The notes under the pieces are model-generated. The model ran no database searches. It saw nothing but the letters and a program-made list of their open reading frames with translations, and was not told the origin of the DNA. DNA of 64,000 nt from Mesaphorura yosii (lineage: Eukaryota; Arthropoda; Collembola; Poduromorpha; Tullbergiidae): contig WIXG01000337.1 in NCBI GenBank assembly GCA_009869945.1, positions 21,010-85,009 on the forward strand. Reading direction: 5' to 3'. A program made the translations under genes and the position numbers. Shown piece by piece: positions 36,041 to 50,719 of the stretch. How positions within the stretch are numbered: position 1 is the stretch's first letter; every line of letters starts with the position of its first letter.

Positions 36041-39000
36041 TCGTAGTCAACAACGCGTAAGAGCTCGTGAAAGCCCGATATTGGTCCAGCTTCGTGTAAT
36101 TCGTGTCTCGTGTGTTTTTTGTATACTACTTCGATTCGATGTTCATATTGAATGCAAATGCGCGACTCTTCGGGAAGATTTCCATTCGCAATTTACATAA
36201 ACTACGGAAAACGAATACAAGAACGAGCGAGGCAGACGGTAAATGTTAAGTGATGCAATTTCCAATTTGATAATGTGCTGCATTGATTTGATCGCTTTCG
36301 GATTCGAATTCACCACAATCAAAATCATCTCAACATTCCTTCCACCATCAAATCCTGAAATCCTGGTTGCTTCTTACCAGCGAATTCCAATTCGGTGTCG
36401 GTAATTGGAAGTTGGCGCAAACGGAAATCGACATACTTTCTTTCAAGAGTCAAGAAATCCCAAAACAAAATTTTTCCAACTGCTTCTTCAAGATAGACAA
36501 CTTGAAATTTTTGAGAATCGAATCGAACTTTAATTGTGCATCGGCTCGGGCCTCGCTCCTCCAAGTTGTGAAATTCTTCAAATTCTGCTACTGCGCGCGG
36601 ACGGCAACGTTGAAATGTTTTCAATTTTGTTCTTAATTCACTACACGAATGCAGGTACAGAAAACTCTTTTGAGTGTGATACTCGTAACTTCTTGCCCCG
36701 GTCCAGGCCCGAATTCCAATTCTTCGTGTCGTCGTGCACCAGCCCCGAAAATATTTTAAGTGTTTTCCACTTCCAGTGCTCACTCGTCCTCGTCCTGCCC
36801 GCCCGCCGAAATTCTTGTAAAGAGTTTGAGCTGATGACTCGCATTTCTTACCACATGTCCCATTTAGCAGTACGTACGAGTTTTCCTGCTCGCGCCCGGA
36901 AGAAATGAGCAGGAGCCAAAATGAAATGAAAAGGACATTAGAGCCCGAGGAAAAGAATCTTCCGCAATACAAGAATACAAGAAAACACAATGCTCGTGAG
37001 TGAGGAAAATATTAAATGAAACATTCTTCTCATTCTCTCCCAGCTCAGCCCAGCCGAGTCGTCGCGTATCACGTATTTTTATTACTATTGTCGTGAACAA
37101 CTTGTGTACATATTTTTAAGAAGGGTTTATGAATTGTGAACATGTTTCCTTCCTTTCCTTGTGCGAGTGTGAGTGCCATTGTCATCGCATTGCCGTCTCG
37201 TCATCATCATCAGCATCATCTACAAAAGCATCTTCAGCCCATTTGAGTGTAGTCTTCACTTCAGCTTCTGCACATTCCATCGTGTTCCAGTTGTTCTCGT
37301 TCCAAATCATGACGCACTTGTCATTGTCCTCTTCCGCCTGTGCGTGCTTTCATTGCAGTTTCCTTTCCACGAGCAACGAGCACGAATTTTCTCTGATTCA
37401 CTAATTCACCATCACCGTTCACATTTTACAGCTCTGAATGCCGAATTTGCATCAAAATATTGTAGAAATATTCACAACTCACAACTGCTGAAGTTTATGA
37501 ACGAATGCAATAATCATAACCGTATAACTCACGCATCACGCTCACTCGGTACTCAAATTTTAGTCACAGCATTTTATAATTTACAGCTGTTGCTTCGACG
37601 TACGTCATTTTATATGGCGACTGTGACAAATGCATTGAATTACAGCAGGAAAGCCAAGCTAAGAATTGAACAAAGCAGTGCAGACGACTTTACGTGTAAA
37701 ATTCTCTGCCATGATTTTCTTTGCCGTATTTTCGCCGTGTATTCTGAATGATTTTGCGTGGTTGAGGGAATTCTGTAGATTCTAACTTGTAAATATTATT
37801 AATACAGGAAGTAAATGCTAAATAAGTTGAATTTAAGGCGATATCGATTAATTAGCGAATACTGTTCCCAAATATACGTATTACGTACTAAGTAAGTATT
37901 ACGAATCTCTGATCTTTTCGTCGTCTCTGATCTGAATGTTTATACGTACATACACAAATCTATTAATTAAGACTACGATTATGATTGCGACATTCAAATC
38001 AAATGCTTCATCACAATAAAATCTTATTTTTTGCAATGAAATTCGCGAATCACGATTCGTATTTGGCACGCCAGGGGCCACGCTTTCTTTTCTGACACTT
38101 TCGAGTCACGGTGCAAGAAAATTAATTTAATCAAGGCAATCCGCAGGAGAAAGTCAAAGAAAACTTCTGGAAGTCGGTCGGTCGGAGAAGTCTCGACTCT
38201 CGACTTCATGCGCAGTAATTTGCATTCGCAGGTAAGCGTAAGGCAGGAAGTTGGAGATGATGAATGTTTACCGCACACGTACAAACAAACTCCGACAATA
38301 AAACTTCATCATTTGTTCACACATTAAGGCAGCACAGGCATAAGTTGGTTAATAAAAACTGGATGACCTGGATTCATTTTTATTAGGCATTTCTTCTCGG
38401 CTGGCATTCTCACGGCACAGCACAAGTCAAAAGTGGGAAACTCTATTACAATTTCATGATGTTAAAGTTTCGGGCACGGCAAGGCAAGGCTGGGACACAG
38501 AGTAAACTAATTAGTCAGACTCAATTTAAATAATGCAGTCACATTCGCAAATTCACATTTCACGTTTCTTTCTGCTCAGCCTCATGATATTCGCAAACTT
38601 TCCTCCAAAGCCTTGCATTCTTTAAGTGAAAATTTCCACAATAAGCCGCGATTTAATGAAGGAATGCCCTTAAATTCGTAAATTTGTCGTCCGCGCGTAA
38701 AAATATAATAATTTATATCACATTTTCAATTTAAATGATTACTGCACTGGGCAAACCATGCCAAACTCGACTCAAGCTCAGTTTCACTGACAATGACAAT
38801 GACAAAGGGCGACGCGACGGGCGAGACGACGAGTCAAGCGGAAAGCGCAAGCTCGCGCGTTCAGCGTTCTGAGAATCCTTTCAGTTTTCAGTTTCAGTTT
38901 CTTTCTCTCTACTTTTTCAATGTCGGACGTCTGTCTTTGCTATGTCTGAGAGTCTTTCGAGTTCATTCCGACGACTCTGACAGTGACAAGGCCAAAATTC

Positions 39001-42000
39001 TTGCCAGACGCAGGCGAGACGCAGTTTGAAATTATAAACAGCTAATTCTTCTAAAAATAGAATTGAATGAAATTAATTATTAACGCGCCATGCTACGAAT
39101 GAACGAATTTTATTGCGGCACCTGAAAATTATTGCACCATCTTCCAAATTGTAGAATTTTGCTCTAGAAGTTCTTGGTTTTATGATGCTCATTTAAATTT
39201 CAATGTCACTTCTAAATTTAGTACTAAATTAGAGCCTGCACGATGGCATACGGAATCACGCACTCATAAAGACATCACGCCACGCCGACGACGGAGAACG
39301 CCAAGACAGCGACCCGCCACCACAAAGCACTTTCGAAAGTATTTAGCTGAGCATTTGCGTTGGCGTTTGGGCTCTTTATCCGTATCCGTAAATTCGTATT
39401 CATTCGTTCGCCTGGAGATATATGGCTTAATACAAGTGACAAACCGACCGACCAGCCAAACCACAAGCAGCGGAGCACAGCATCCGACTTGGCCTGCCTG
39501 GTCTGGCTCGCTTAGCTTTATCTTCTTCGTGCGCCCAGCGTGAGCATTCAAGTTGATTCAAGCCAGGGCAGTCAGCAGTCAACCATTAAATGAGAAAAGT
39601 TATACAATTGCTAAAATGCGGCTATTATTTTGTCAAAATCTAAACTCTCATTTGCTGGGAAGATGCGTCCGGGCACAGGATTCGGGATTCTGTGCCAGTA
39701 ATTTATGACCATCGCCGTGCAACGCGACGCGACGCGGCCGAATTCTCTTCTACTTTAAAATATATACCAGGCTGGACGGTTAGAAAAAGAAGGCAGTGTG
39801 CTGGAGTTTTAATTCTTTCAGTGTCAGGATATATCTTTCCAGTGGACAAAAATCTTACTTGCTGCATTTAACTTTTTAAATCCAGAGGAGGACACACAAT
39901 CGGTAATGTATTTAGTGTTCTTTAATACGCCAATAACATCTTTGAAAAAATTTTGCCTAAAGTAAAGAATACAACAATTACTTACTCTGATGAATTCACA
40001 AGTGCCCAGCGATAATCTAGGTTCTAAGCAGCGGTAGCCAAGCCAAATGAATGACGAATGACAGTTGACACAGGCGTTGGCGGAGGCAAAGCCAGAGTGC
40101 ACTCGTCACACAAATGCATAGGCAAATTCACGCAAATTGGCTCTACAAATGCATGGACACGACCGACCGAGCCACAGTGAAGAGAAAGCATTAATGACTC
40201 GCATAACATTACGCGAAACGAGATGATGGGTCGAGATGAGATGAGATGATTGTGTGTGACACTTCCACGCGACACAACGCGATGAGGCTCGACACGGACG
40301 ACTCGAACGTGACGGCTGACAGACAAATTATTACACATACGAGCACGAAATGACACGACACGAAGGCAATGGCAAATATGAATTAGACCAACACTGCACT
40401 GCAGAACGACAACGACAATTTGCATGTCCTCAAAAATTCGTACTTGTAATTTCATTTGCATAAAACATGAAGCTGGAGAGTGAAACCCGGCTTCAAGTGC
40501 GCTGAATCTGCTGAATACTGAGCTGCTGCTTCTAATGCGTGCTCGCGCGTCCACGTTGAAGGCCTCACGATGCAGTACGTGCCTTGCTATGGAGAAAGCT
40601 AAAATTTTAATAAAACTCGTGAAGACATGAAGTCTGCCAGCCTGCATTAATTCCTCGTGCCTGGTCGAAATTACATTTCATTATTCTCCAATTTGTAACT
40701 GTACTCTCGTTCGTAATAATGTGAATTACTCGTAACTCGTGTACAATGAACTTGGAAGGATTCATGGCTTTCGCTCTGTGGAGGTCGGAAGTGAATTCGT
40801 CCATGCTATGAACTCATGTAGGTTTTAAAATTCAAAGCCTCACTGAATAAAGGCAATAATAATAATACGGCCACGATGTGATGCGGGTTTTTCTAATTAC
40901 AATTTTAATACTTGGTTCGGGAACGACAAAGCAGTGGCAATGGCAAAAAGAGAAGCAAAGACAACCGCAGCAAATGTCGAACGAACAAAGGTCGGATCCA
41001 GAATGGAGAAAGCCCGGGATGCGAAAGCTATGATAAAAATGCGCAAGCAAAATTCGCGAATTCAAAACAAATAGCAGGCAGGAGAGCAAAATACGCAGAA
41101 GAAACGCTCGTCCTCATTGTCAATGTGCCTTGTGCGGTTTCATTTTATTTGATTTTGATCCGGGCCGCAAAAACCTTTCTGTTGTTCTCTATCGTGACCG
41201 TGTTCGTGTTGTTCGAGTGGTTCCAATTCCGAGAAATTTAAATCCAGTGTGTGCTTTTGGCATGGCATGGGTAGGGATTCGCATTCACATTCGCAATCTG
41301 CCAATTTGAAACCAAAGCCGAAGGACATACAATAGCAGATACGCGAAAGCACAGCAGCTTTTCTGCACGCACGCAGCACGCCATGAATTGAAATTTCTAG
41401 AAACGATGCAGGGAACCACAAGTTTTTTTAGTCTAGGTCTCCAGTTTAAATTAATTCGCATTCGCAAAAGTCAAGGCAAGAAAGAGAGAATTCGGCGAAT
41501 TGATTCGTTCGGCGGTTAAAACGCAAAAATATGAAAGTGTCGGCGACCAGAATTAATCAAATTCATTCCAGTCGCTTCGCTGTCTGCGGCATGACCTTGA
41601 GATTGAAACCCGCAGAAACTTTGCTGAACCTGTCAAAAGAGAGCCAGCACAGGTGTTTGGAATTTAATAACTTTAATCGCACTAATCTGTTGTCTAAACC
41701 CTTGCAGGGTTTGTTTTCGCCGGTCGATGCGAAATGCGATGCTGGATTTTGTGCTTGTGTTTGTGGAGATCACAAAATTGGACAACTGCGACGTCCTGCG
41801 TCTTGAGATAACTTAAATCGAAGTCAGTTGCGTCGCGTCATCGTCAGTTTTCAGTCTTCGGTCCGGCGAGGCAAGGGTGGAGATCTTAAAACAAAACTTT
41901 GAGCAGGAAAGTTTCAAGTTTTAATGGAATTGAGCCGAGCAGCGCGGAGCGCGGGCCGACTTTGAGCCTGAAATAAGATTAAAGACGGATGCTGATACTG

Positions 42001-43480
42001 CGAGAATAGAATACTGAATTACTGAATACCAAAGTTATCGAAACAGCAACTTAACTCGACTCACTCGACTAGGCTAGCCTACAAAATGACAGGCAGGCAA
42101 GGCATAATCCACTTTATCCAAGCTTTATTCTGCCTTGTGCTGCTCTATTTCGCTAATAACTCTGACGTAAACTAATTAGAAGGTCAACTGCTACTTGAAA
42201 TGGAGTACAAGTACAAGATACGCGATAATAGGAACCATGCTCGTAATTTGCCTAGACCCATTAATTTTAATTAATTATATAAAGAAAAGCCTCTCAGAGT
42301 ACAGTAATTATTAAGCCATCATATTTCAGTAGATTTTAGAACAACTGCAAATGCAAAGGCCTCTTAATTATTATAAACAACCAACTCGCGCCCGTGCTAA
42401 TCGACAAATTCCTAGTCATCGTGCCCGTTGTTAAGAATGCGAGCAGCAAATAGCGAATTGTGAATGGCGAAGGGAATAATTACAGAAACTTCACACATTC
42501 TAATTTCCAGCAGCACTAACTCGAGTTATAATGCTAATTACACTCTTAATAATCCGATCATGGACCTGAGCTCCTGTTTTTGCTTTATGCATTTTGAAAT
42601 TCTGTGCGATGACGCAAATTAGGCCAAATTTTCCAAATTATTACAACTTTGTGGGGCACTTTTAAGGACTTCGAGCAATATTTCAAGTGAAAGTACGAAT
42701 AATTCCTTCAATGCCCTCAAATTTCTCATGCTGTCTTCCAATCTCGTCTTATTGGCCCATTCGCCGGAAAAGCCATACAACAGCCTCCTTTTCACAATAA
42801 TATTATTAAATATTCATGTGCCATGCCTGCCATTCAGCTTCGGTATTATTATGACACAGAAAATTGACGACTCGTGTAATATTTCAAAGTATCTTGTTTC
42901 ATTGGAATTGTTCGACTCGCCTGGCTCGTGACATACTTAGTCGTTTCGTTAGTCGGCGTCGTCTTGTCGAGTTGTGTATCTTGTCAATGAATTTGTACTT
43001 GTACGGCATTACATAATAAAGTCACGCACGCGATGGCGATGACGATGACACCGCTATGCTGCTGGGGCGATCCTGCCAACTGCCATTAATATTAGACGAG
43101 AGATGTTCCAGAACTCGACTCGTAACTAGGCCGCGCGATGGAGAAAATTGAGCTCTTCACGTACTCTAATGCATTATGTATACTTCACTTTCCACTTCCA
43201 CGGTACGGCTCGGCGCAGCAGCAATTCCAATTCAATAAAAACCACAAAAGTTACAACTTATTCTCAACGCTCGTGGTGGTAGTACGATGAAAAAATGATG
43301 GATCGAATTGGAGTTAGAGAAAATAAATTGCCTTGTAACTGCACCTGTGAAACTGGAGTCTTCCTCCCCATCCGCATCCTTTCGGGTCTGGAAGAATGCA
43401 CACGTTTTGGGTATCAAAAGTGATGCGACGCTGCTGCTGCTGATTTTGAATTGAGAAATGTAAATAGACTCTAGTCGAAA
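36041..43480. other. non-coding, no gene recognised
   Basis: The first part presumably contains the 3' UTR of the Dpr-family gene; AATAAA occurs at about 38.02 and 38.30 kb, but I see none close to the stop codon, so the polyadenylation site is not placed. Long open frames here (- strand 36.33-36.99 kb, + strand 37.17-37.75 kb, - strand 40.02-40.65 kb) have no recognisable domain. Confidence 0.4.
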
Positions 43481-43489
43481 GTTGTGCAA

Positions 43490-43925
43490 TGGAACTGGCG
43501 AACTGGAATTCTTCTGGGAGTTGAAATGCAGCGGCAGTGGCACCAATGCAGGCTCATCCTGTCAGTCTACGGATTCTTAGTCCAAAACCATTTGATACAA
43601 ATCACTTTGAAACAAATCCGTGGTACAAACGAGGCCTCGTCGACACCCTACGAATGCACTCATGCAATCGCCTCACAACAAAAGGCCTCCTCCTCGCCTC
43701 TGTCCGCCAGCAAGATGTCTTTGACTTGAGCCTCTGGTGAAAGATTGTACTTTCCCAAACGCTACGCGTCTTTCGAGGGTCAAGCGAACCGTTCTCAAAA
43801 ATACAATATCCAGGCACACCAAGTCCTTGCTCGACAATGGTAAGTCACTGGAAGCGTATGTGTTATGTGTATCATGTTGTCGTTCAGCCATCTTATTTAA
43901 GAGCAGTCTGCTTGCAGGCTCATAG
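43490..43925 (+). pseudogene. possible C-terminal remnant of a non-LTR retrotransposon polyprotein
   Basis: Read across frame changes and an internal stop, the + strand gives ELANWNSSG, then WYKRGLVDTLRMHSCNRLT, then LLDNGKSLEAY. The pattern Trp-x-Ser-Ser, then a Trp, then an L-R-M/L-x-x-x-x-N-R block about 60-70 residues on, resembles the region after the reverse transcriptase in Jockey/CR1-like elements. The Cys/His cluster expected next is not intact. The similarity is from memory of the family and is modest; a chance match is possible. Confidence 0.35.
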
Positions 43926-44001
43926 CCCCTATTAATGATTGATTTCATGTTTAAAGAGAATGTTGATGCGTTGTGTTAAAAAAATTAGCTTTTGTACTTA
44001 G

Positions 44002-44103
44002 TGGCCACTGCACTTTGTATCTGACCACGATCCTATCATCCTTCCCTTAACGCAATCTAAATTTCTGTCGTCTCGGTCGAAGTTAATCCAGTTCGATGAC
44101 TGA
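44002..44103 (+). pseudogene. possible endonuclease fragment of a non-LTR retrotransposon
   Basis: A 33-codon open stretch reads WPLHFVSDHDPIILPL and ends in TGA. S-D-H-D/N-P-I is the catalytic C-terminal motif of AP-like endonuclease domains (EEP superfamily) in non-LTR elements. No other endonuclease motif is legible upstream. It lies about 80 bases after the putative C-terminal remnant, an order opposite to a single intact element, so two truncated copies would be needed. Confidence 0.35.
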
Positions 44104-44235
44104 CAATTTGACGAATTCATTCGACTATTCCGACACTCGACCAAGATTGAAGATGATTTTTACTGGAAAGTACAGCACATTGATTTGATTTTGTGAAAAA
44201 ACGAAGCCAGACTCGGTGGGCTTTGTCCAAATTAG

Positions 44236-44263
44236 GAACGAATGAATGAATGTATGAATGAAG
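44236..44263. repeat. short (GAAT)n tract
   Basis: Imperfect GAAT/GTAT tetramers about 130 bp after the endonuclease-like fragment. Some CR1/L2-type elements end in TGAA repeats, so this may be an element tail, but that link is inference. Confidence 0.5.
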
Positions 44264-47200
44264 ACCTTTTTTGTCTCTATCTCCTTATCTTTATCTTCCA
44301 AGTGTTGCGATTACGGTAGCGGTGGCTCAGCAGCAGCACAGGTTTGGGTCTAATTTGATTAATTTAACTTTCTGAGTGAGCTGACGTGAATGAAGATGAA
44401 AGATATCACCACAAGTCAAGGCGAAGAAGACACAAATTCTTGGAAACTCGGATCGCACGGCGGAGGTGAAAATCTGGATTAATATTAATTGCCTCGCCTG
44501 AAATAACAAAGAGAACAATTTCAAAGAAGGATGACAAGTGCAAACTGGCGCAGAAAGACGTGGGGAGGTCCCGACTCGAATTAAGGGAAAGTCCAGGCCG
44601 CCGTAGCCGCAGTGGCAGTGGCGTCAGTAGTTTGCGTATAAATGTAAATTATGTATACTATTCAATTAGTGAAAGCTGGCCTACATCTTCTGCTTCTGCC
44701 TCTTCGCTTCATCCGCTATCTTCTTTGTTCTTTGCTTGGAATGGAGGGCGAGTTCAGGACGAGGTTAAGATGTTGAACTCAATGAATAACAGCGAGAAGA
44801 TGTTAACTCTCTCGGCCTAATCGGCCGGCCGGGCGCCTGGCCTTGTGTACGGGGTACGGCAAGGCTCATGGACAAAGAAAGCTGTAGCTGACTAAAAGCG
44901 GATGTGGTTTCGGATTAATTAAGACTTGTGCAAATAGTTTGCAAGGCGAATCTCTTGAGGATGAATTCTACTAGCCAGGCGAGCACCGAGCACAAGCGCA
45001 TGGCAGTGGCAACAATTAGATTAGAACTGTGCCACAATAAGTACTGACGAGTTGCGTTATGATTACGAATCATACACAAATATTTGGCGTGTAAATTACC
45101 TGCTGCCACTGTCTTTAGATTTGAGATTACGACCGGTGTGGATTTAAAGTATGTTATCATTGTAGCAAAAGCTGCGAGCAAATTACAAACACAGATTTTC
45201 AAATTGAAATCTGGTCTTTTGGTCCAAAAATGCCGGGTCAAGTGATCTTTGTGCTTCACGCGGTGCGATTCTCATTTCCTGTGAGTCCTTTGACCTCTTT
45301 TACATACTATTTTACATCAGCATGGATCTCGGTAGAAGGCTCGTACGCTGCGCTGAGCTCTTGCTGAGGCTGACCTGGCTTGGCATGGCTAGATTTTAAT
45401 TAGTATTTTAAAGAAACTGCCCGAAGCGGCCATGCCAGACGGTTCGTCGATGGTTTGCCTTTTCTGTACCTGAGATAGTGCAGTGCAGTTAAATGAAATT
45501 GACTGACAACTGTCTCATGTTCAAAGTGCATTGAAAACCGATACGTGTGCCAAAACGTTCAGTGTAAACTGGGAATAAGGCAAATTCTATTAACAGGACA
45601 GATGAAAGCCTTTAGTTGAGTTGGCATTTAGAATTTTTACCTGAAGACGACACGATGCAACACGACTTTAATTGTTGAATCGTGCAGCATAGGAAATTAA
45701 TAACACATCGACGCGGCGCTTGAGTTTGAGTCTTTCGTCTTTCAAGTAGAAAGTTGGTAGGAACATCCAAACCAGTCAAGCCATAGCCAAATAAGAAAGT
45801 CTTCTATTAAGATTTCCGATTTCCTGGAACATTAAAGACACCTGGCTCCCATTCTGTTCTAATTTTAGACTAGACACGGTCATTAACTCAAGCGTGTCAT
45901 TATTCCGTCATTTTTGCAAGCCTGCTCGGCGTAGGATGGACGTGCTGTGACGAAGTAGGACATAAATTTCTACAGCACGGCTTGACTGGCACAAGGCGCA
46001 GTGTGCCAGACAAGACAGACCAAGTCAGAATCTGAGAACGACAAAGATATTGGCCATTAGCTGAGACAAAAGGGAGCCGACGCTTCTAATACCAAAAGTT
46101 TTACCTATTAGCGCTGGCACAGCACAAAGAGAAGAGCACAGAAGTCAGACGCCTGACTTGAGTTTGTCAAGTGCAGTCTTCGTCTTGTAAGCTGCCTCTT
46201 GACTGTTAACTTGAAGTATTCTATTATGTTCGAGACGAATGCGAATTGCGAATACGAATGCACGTCGTCGGCCGACTTAAACTTTTGCATCCAATTCTCG
46301 CACCCGCCCTTCTTTTTCTTGTCCTCTGGGATGGGAAAGCAAATCACAAATTTTAATCTGTTCAAGCACCAAGTTCTTCTGAGCAATTTTGGCTTGGCGT
46401 CGGAGACGACGAGAACACTGAACACGAACGAACACGTCTTAATTCCTTCGCACAATAGTCCAAATGGCTCCAGCATCTGTTCCAGCTTCTCCTTCACTCA
46501 ATCATCGTATCACGGCACAGATCGCATCTGTTGAACCAATTTCCCAATCCCAGAACAAAGACAAAGGCAAAAGCTGCTGCCTGGCCTACTTTCCATTTTA
46601 AATCGAAATCGCATTATTATTACCTTGTTTCTTATGCCTCTCCGAACCGTGTCGTCACTAAACTTAGTTATGCTTAGCAAATTCCCATCCTGGAAGCATA
46701 AAACTAAATTTTTGATGGCGCGGCCGGCGTCAGATTATTTATTAACGCAAATTGAAAAAGTAATCGGGCAATTGTTTAGGCCTGGCAATAAATAAGCACG
46801 GAGGCACGGCTCCACGGTTATTGTATTACCTGCAGTTTTGAAGCCGCTGAGGCAATGCGTCTTGGATTTGGATTGTGTCTCCCATCAAAATGAAAAATTA
46901 TCAGCCCATATCCTGCTTTTCCGTTTCTGCTTCGTCTTTTGGCTTATTCTGCAGCCAGACAGTTCCGTAATAAAGAAATACGAGCACATCCACACGCTGG
47001 CTGTTACTTTCAAAAATTGGTTTGTAGTTGTCTTCTTTCCGTTCTTGATTTGCTTCGTGTGTATCATTTCTCCATCGCATCTCCAGCCTCCGAGCGTTTG
47101 CGTTTCCTTCCTCTCATTTTCGCGAACGAGAACGTGAAACCCCTTCGGACTCAACTCAAGACAGACAAGACGGGCACGGCACTTGGCGGCTGACGAAAGC

Positions 47201-50200
47201 GAATCAGGAACAGAGCAGACAGCAGAAAATGAAGACTCACCGAGATCAGAAACTCATTCACTTTCTCTTTCGTGTATTTGTTACCTTAAATCAAAGACGG
47301 CGAAGAATCTTGTTTTGATTTTCTTTCTTTGCTCACGGTGGCCTGAGTTTTGCATCGTTCGCTTCATATTTTCTGGAATTCATACGTTTCTTGAGTGGAT
47401 ACACTTTCACTTTGCTTTTCACTCATCTACTATATCCTGAAAGCCGAATCGATGCTGAAGCTGATCGTAAAAGAAAAATAAACCCTCAGGCGAACAATAC
47501 GCACTTTCCAAGAAGCAACGATGAGAAAAGCACGGCGACGTTTGGCGGCAAAAACAAAGTCGCCTAGGCAGTTTTCGTCTTTCCTCTTCAGGAATCCGGA
47601 GAAGGTTGCATAGAAAAATTGCTGCATATCGCCGAACTACGCAGCACTGAAAAATTTCCATTCGAAGATCTTTTGTCTCGTGAGTGATCCACGTGCTTGG
47701 CGCGTGACGCTTGCATAAAAAGGAGTCTAGTCAGTCTAGTCCCCTTAAATCTAATTTCGACTTGACTTCCTCAATAGAATCCGTAATCGTAATCATCCTC
47801 CTCGAGTACTCGCGCTCCGTTCGTCGCTTCAAGTCAAGGCAGTATCAACTGTCAACTTGGCATTCTCCCGCAGAGCATCTTATCTTATACCCACTTATTC
47901 CCTCATCTGAATGAATTTGGACCAAGATTTACCTGCCTCGAAATTTCAACCTAAAAATTCCAAACACTGGAGGATTCGTAATTTCATTTTACGACATCGT
48001 CTTTTGATTTTGCATCTTTTAATTGATCCTAATTTTTGTGTTGCAGGTACATTGTTCTGTTGGACTCGTAGTTTGATACCTGAGCATGGGTCGTCTGCTG
48101 CGACGCGAGACAAGAGAAATCCCACCCCCGTCTGAGGCAGCTTGATGCTTAATGTCCAATTTCTGTTGTCCTTTCTAATTTATGTTTTATGTTTACTCAG
48201 CGAACAGAGCAGAGCAGAAAAGAGCAGTGGACATTGTCAATTGCCGGCTCGTGCAGTGTAGCAAGCCGCAATAGCAATAAAAAGACCATTAACCGATCCA
48301 GTCAACTCAAAATTGCATTTCGTGGGGCAAAGACAAAAGCGGACATTTGCCGGTGAAACGGACGGTCGAAACGATTTCATTGGACACACATGTTTGTGGA
48401 ATGTTCGTCTGTGTGGACGACTGGACGAGCTAGTAACAAGTTAAGCTGAAATTACCTTTCATGGTGTGCAATAATCCAGAGCAAATTGGTCCGAAGTTCC
48501 ATCAACCTTCAGAACAACTGAACAACGCGTTCTTAAGTACGGCGAGAATGTGGCTTTATTTTCGGAGGGGATTTTCACGATTTTCTCTTCGTCGTCGCCG
48601 TCGTCGTTTCGTCCAACAAAGTTATTTGAACCGTGCGGCTGTGTTGACGAATTCTGAATTCTCCTTCATCGTCCGTTCGTTCGTCATTTATGCGACCATT
48701 TCGTGAATCGTGGACAATCTAACCCACATTACCCGAACATAATGTCATTGTTGCCTTTGCCTGCCAGTCGCGTGCCCGTCGCCCGTGTGTGAAAGAGTTA
48801 AGAGAATAGAAGATAAAATCGATCTGACTTTCTCTTCTGCCTGCCGTTCGCGTTCCCGAGTGACAATCTATACTCAAGGACCCCGCTCCACGAAGAGAAA
48901 AGGAAGAGATGAGTGCAAATCTTTACAGAAGTGCAAGCACGAAGTATCCGACTTTGGCTTCTTGATTTCTTTTCAAATGACTTCTTTTCTTCTTTTTCCC
49001 GTCGCGCCGCGCTCTCACGTCTTTTCCACTCTACTTCAACTGCTCAACTTGGACCGACCAACTTTCATTGTCATCCATTCTCGTGCCATTCGTGCTTAAC
49101 ACGTCGTAGTCGTGCTTCTGCTTTTCTCAAAATGTTTTCGATTCACGATTCGCGATTCGAACAACAGATTTTCCCATCAAATTCGCCATTCTCATACTTG
49201 AGCAGCATCCGCTCCTGCTTCTTTGCATACGGATGCCCACATTATTCTCCAAACTCGTTTCGCATTACGTGATTATTGTGGAAACGGCAACTTAGAGTCA
49301 ATAAGCCAAGACTCCGCCGTCGCTCAGTCGCTTTGGTGTCTGATGAATACCGTCTTTGCGTTGAACATTCGTAATTCTCGACTAACTGGCTAGCCGTCCA
49401 AGGCTTGCTACTCGAATCGTCGAATCTCGTTAGTACGGGCGCGGGCCAATTAAGAAAAGTGCGGACCACTCCTTTTTGAAAGTCTCTGACCTGTGAAAAG
49501 CTGAGCAACCGATTCGAAGGACCCTTTTGTAGATTTTGCATGAAAAGAGCTCACGAACACACCGCGCACAAAGCAAGTCAAGTCAACAAATCACACGTTT
49601 TTATAAAAGACCAACATCGAAAACATTTCACATTGAGTTTCGCTTTACACAACAATTCTTTCTTGTGCGTGACAGCGCCCGCGCCGGTTTTTGAACTTTT
49701 TGGCTCGTTTCTTATTGTTGGGCGCCAAGAATTACTGGCACAATACTTAAAATACAATGGAAAGCAACGTAACAATAACAAACAAATCACAAGTGCAAGC
49801 GTAATGTGGAATTGATGGATTGGTCAAGTCAGATATTCGCATTCAACTTTTGCTTCGGCGATTCGGCGCGGTAGTCAAAGAATCCAGCCAATTGAATGCC
49901 TGAATGAAAATTCTGGAAAAGTTGTCCAATTTAAATTGGATTCAATTGCTGTTTCCCACAAAAGCAGCAAGCACAAAAGTGCTGCGACTGGAAAAATGTT
50001 CAGAACCGAAATTAGTAAACAGCACAAAAGGATGTCAGAAAACTGGGAAAAGTCGTGCCGACTCTATTCCAGGAACTCGACAAAGATTTAATGGACCAAT
50101 ATTGTGAAACGTTTGACAGCCGAGTCAAGCGAGTAATCAGGCGGGGGTCATGAACTCAGCACAGCAGCCAAGCCATCAACTAATGACATACCAGCGAACA

Positions 50201-50703
50201 GCCAACTGGCTAAATGATTGCACGACCGAGCCTTCTTACATGAAAGCTGAAAAATTAAGGTCGACTCGACAAATTTCATACGCGCAAAAACATATTGCAA
50301 AAATCGTCTTCGTCTTCGTCGTTGATTTTGATTGTAAAGATGATTCATCTTGAAAAATTTCCTATATTAAAGCGAGTTGAAAAAGTTTCTGTTTGCGTTT
50401 GTCAACATTGCAAGACCGATCGGAAAAGCTGACGACTCTGATCAGATGAAAAGTCAAGTTAACGTCAAGTCATCGATTGTGGGCCGGGCAAGGCCAGATA
50501 AGGCCAAGTACGAGCACGGGTAATAAATAGTCATCATTATGACTTCGACTGACTTCGACTTCAAGCACGACCAAACGACTTTTGGCTCTCATCAATACTT
50601 TAAGTAATGAGACCGAGTGCTGAGTACGGCACTGTCGCGAGCGCAGGAATTTGAAAAGTTTAAATTGAGTTACTGTCATTACGCACATTATTCATAAGAA
50701 TCC

Positions 50704-50719
50704 GCAGCAGCAGCAGCAG
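50704..50719. repeat. GCA trinucleotide run
   Basis: Five GCA copies in non-coding sequence. Confidence 0.7.

Noticed and set aside
36325-36990. 221-codon open frame on the - strand just after the Dpr-family gene
   Set aside because: It starts at TTG and has no ATG until its last few residues. It overlaps + strand frames of 89 and 124 codons and shows no domain. Likely chance.
37173-37751. 192-codon open frame on the + strand
   Set aside because: It opens with GTG, is rich in Phe, Ser, His and Cys from pyrimidine-rich DNA, and has no recognisable domain or splice-compatible partner.
40024-40647. 207-codon ATG-started frame on the - strand
   Set aside because: Arg/Val/Ser/His/Cys-rich composition mirrors low-complexity CGA/GAC/ATG-type repeats on the other strand, and there is no domain. 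It is the strongest of the orphan ORFs but not supportable.
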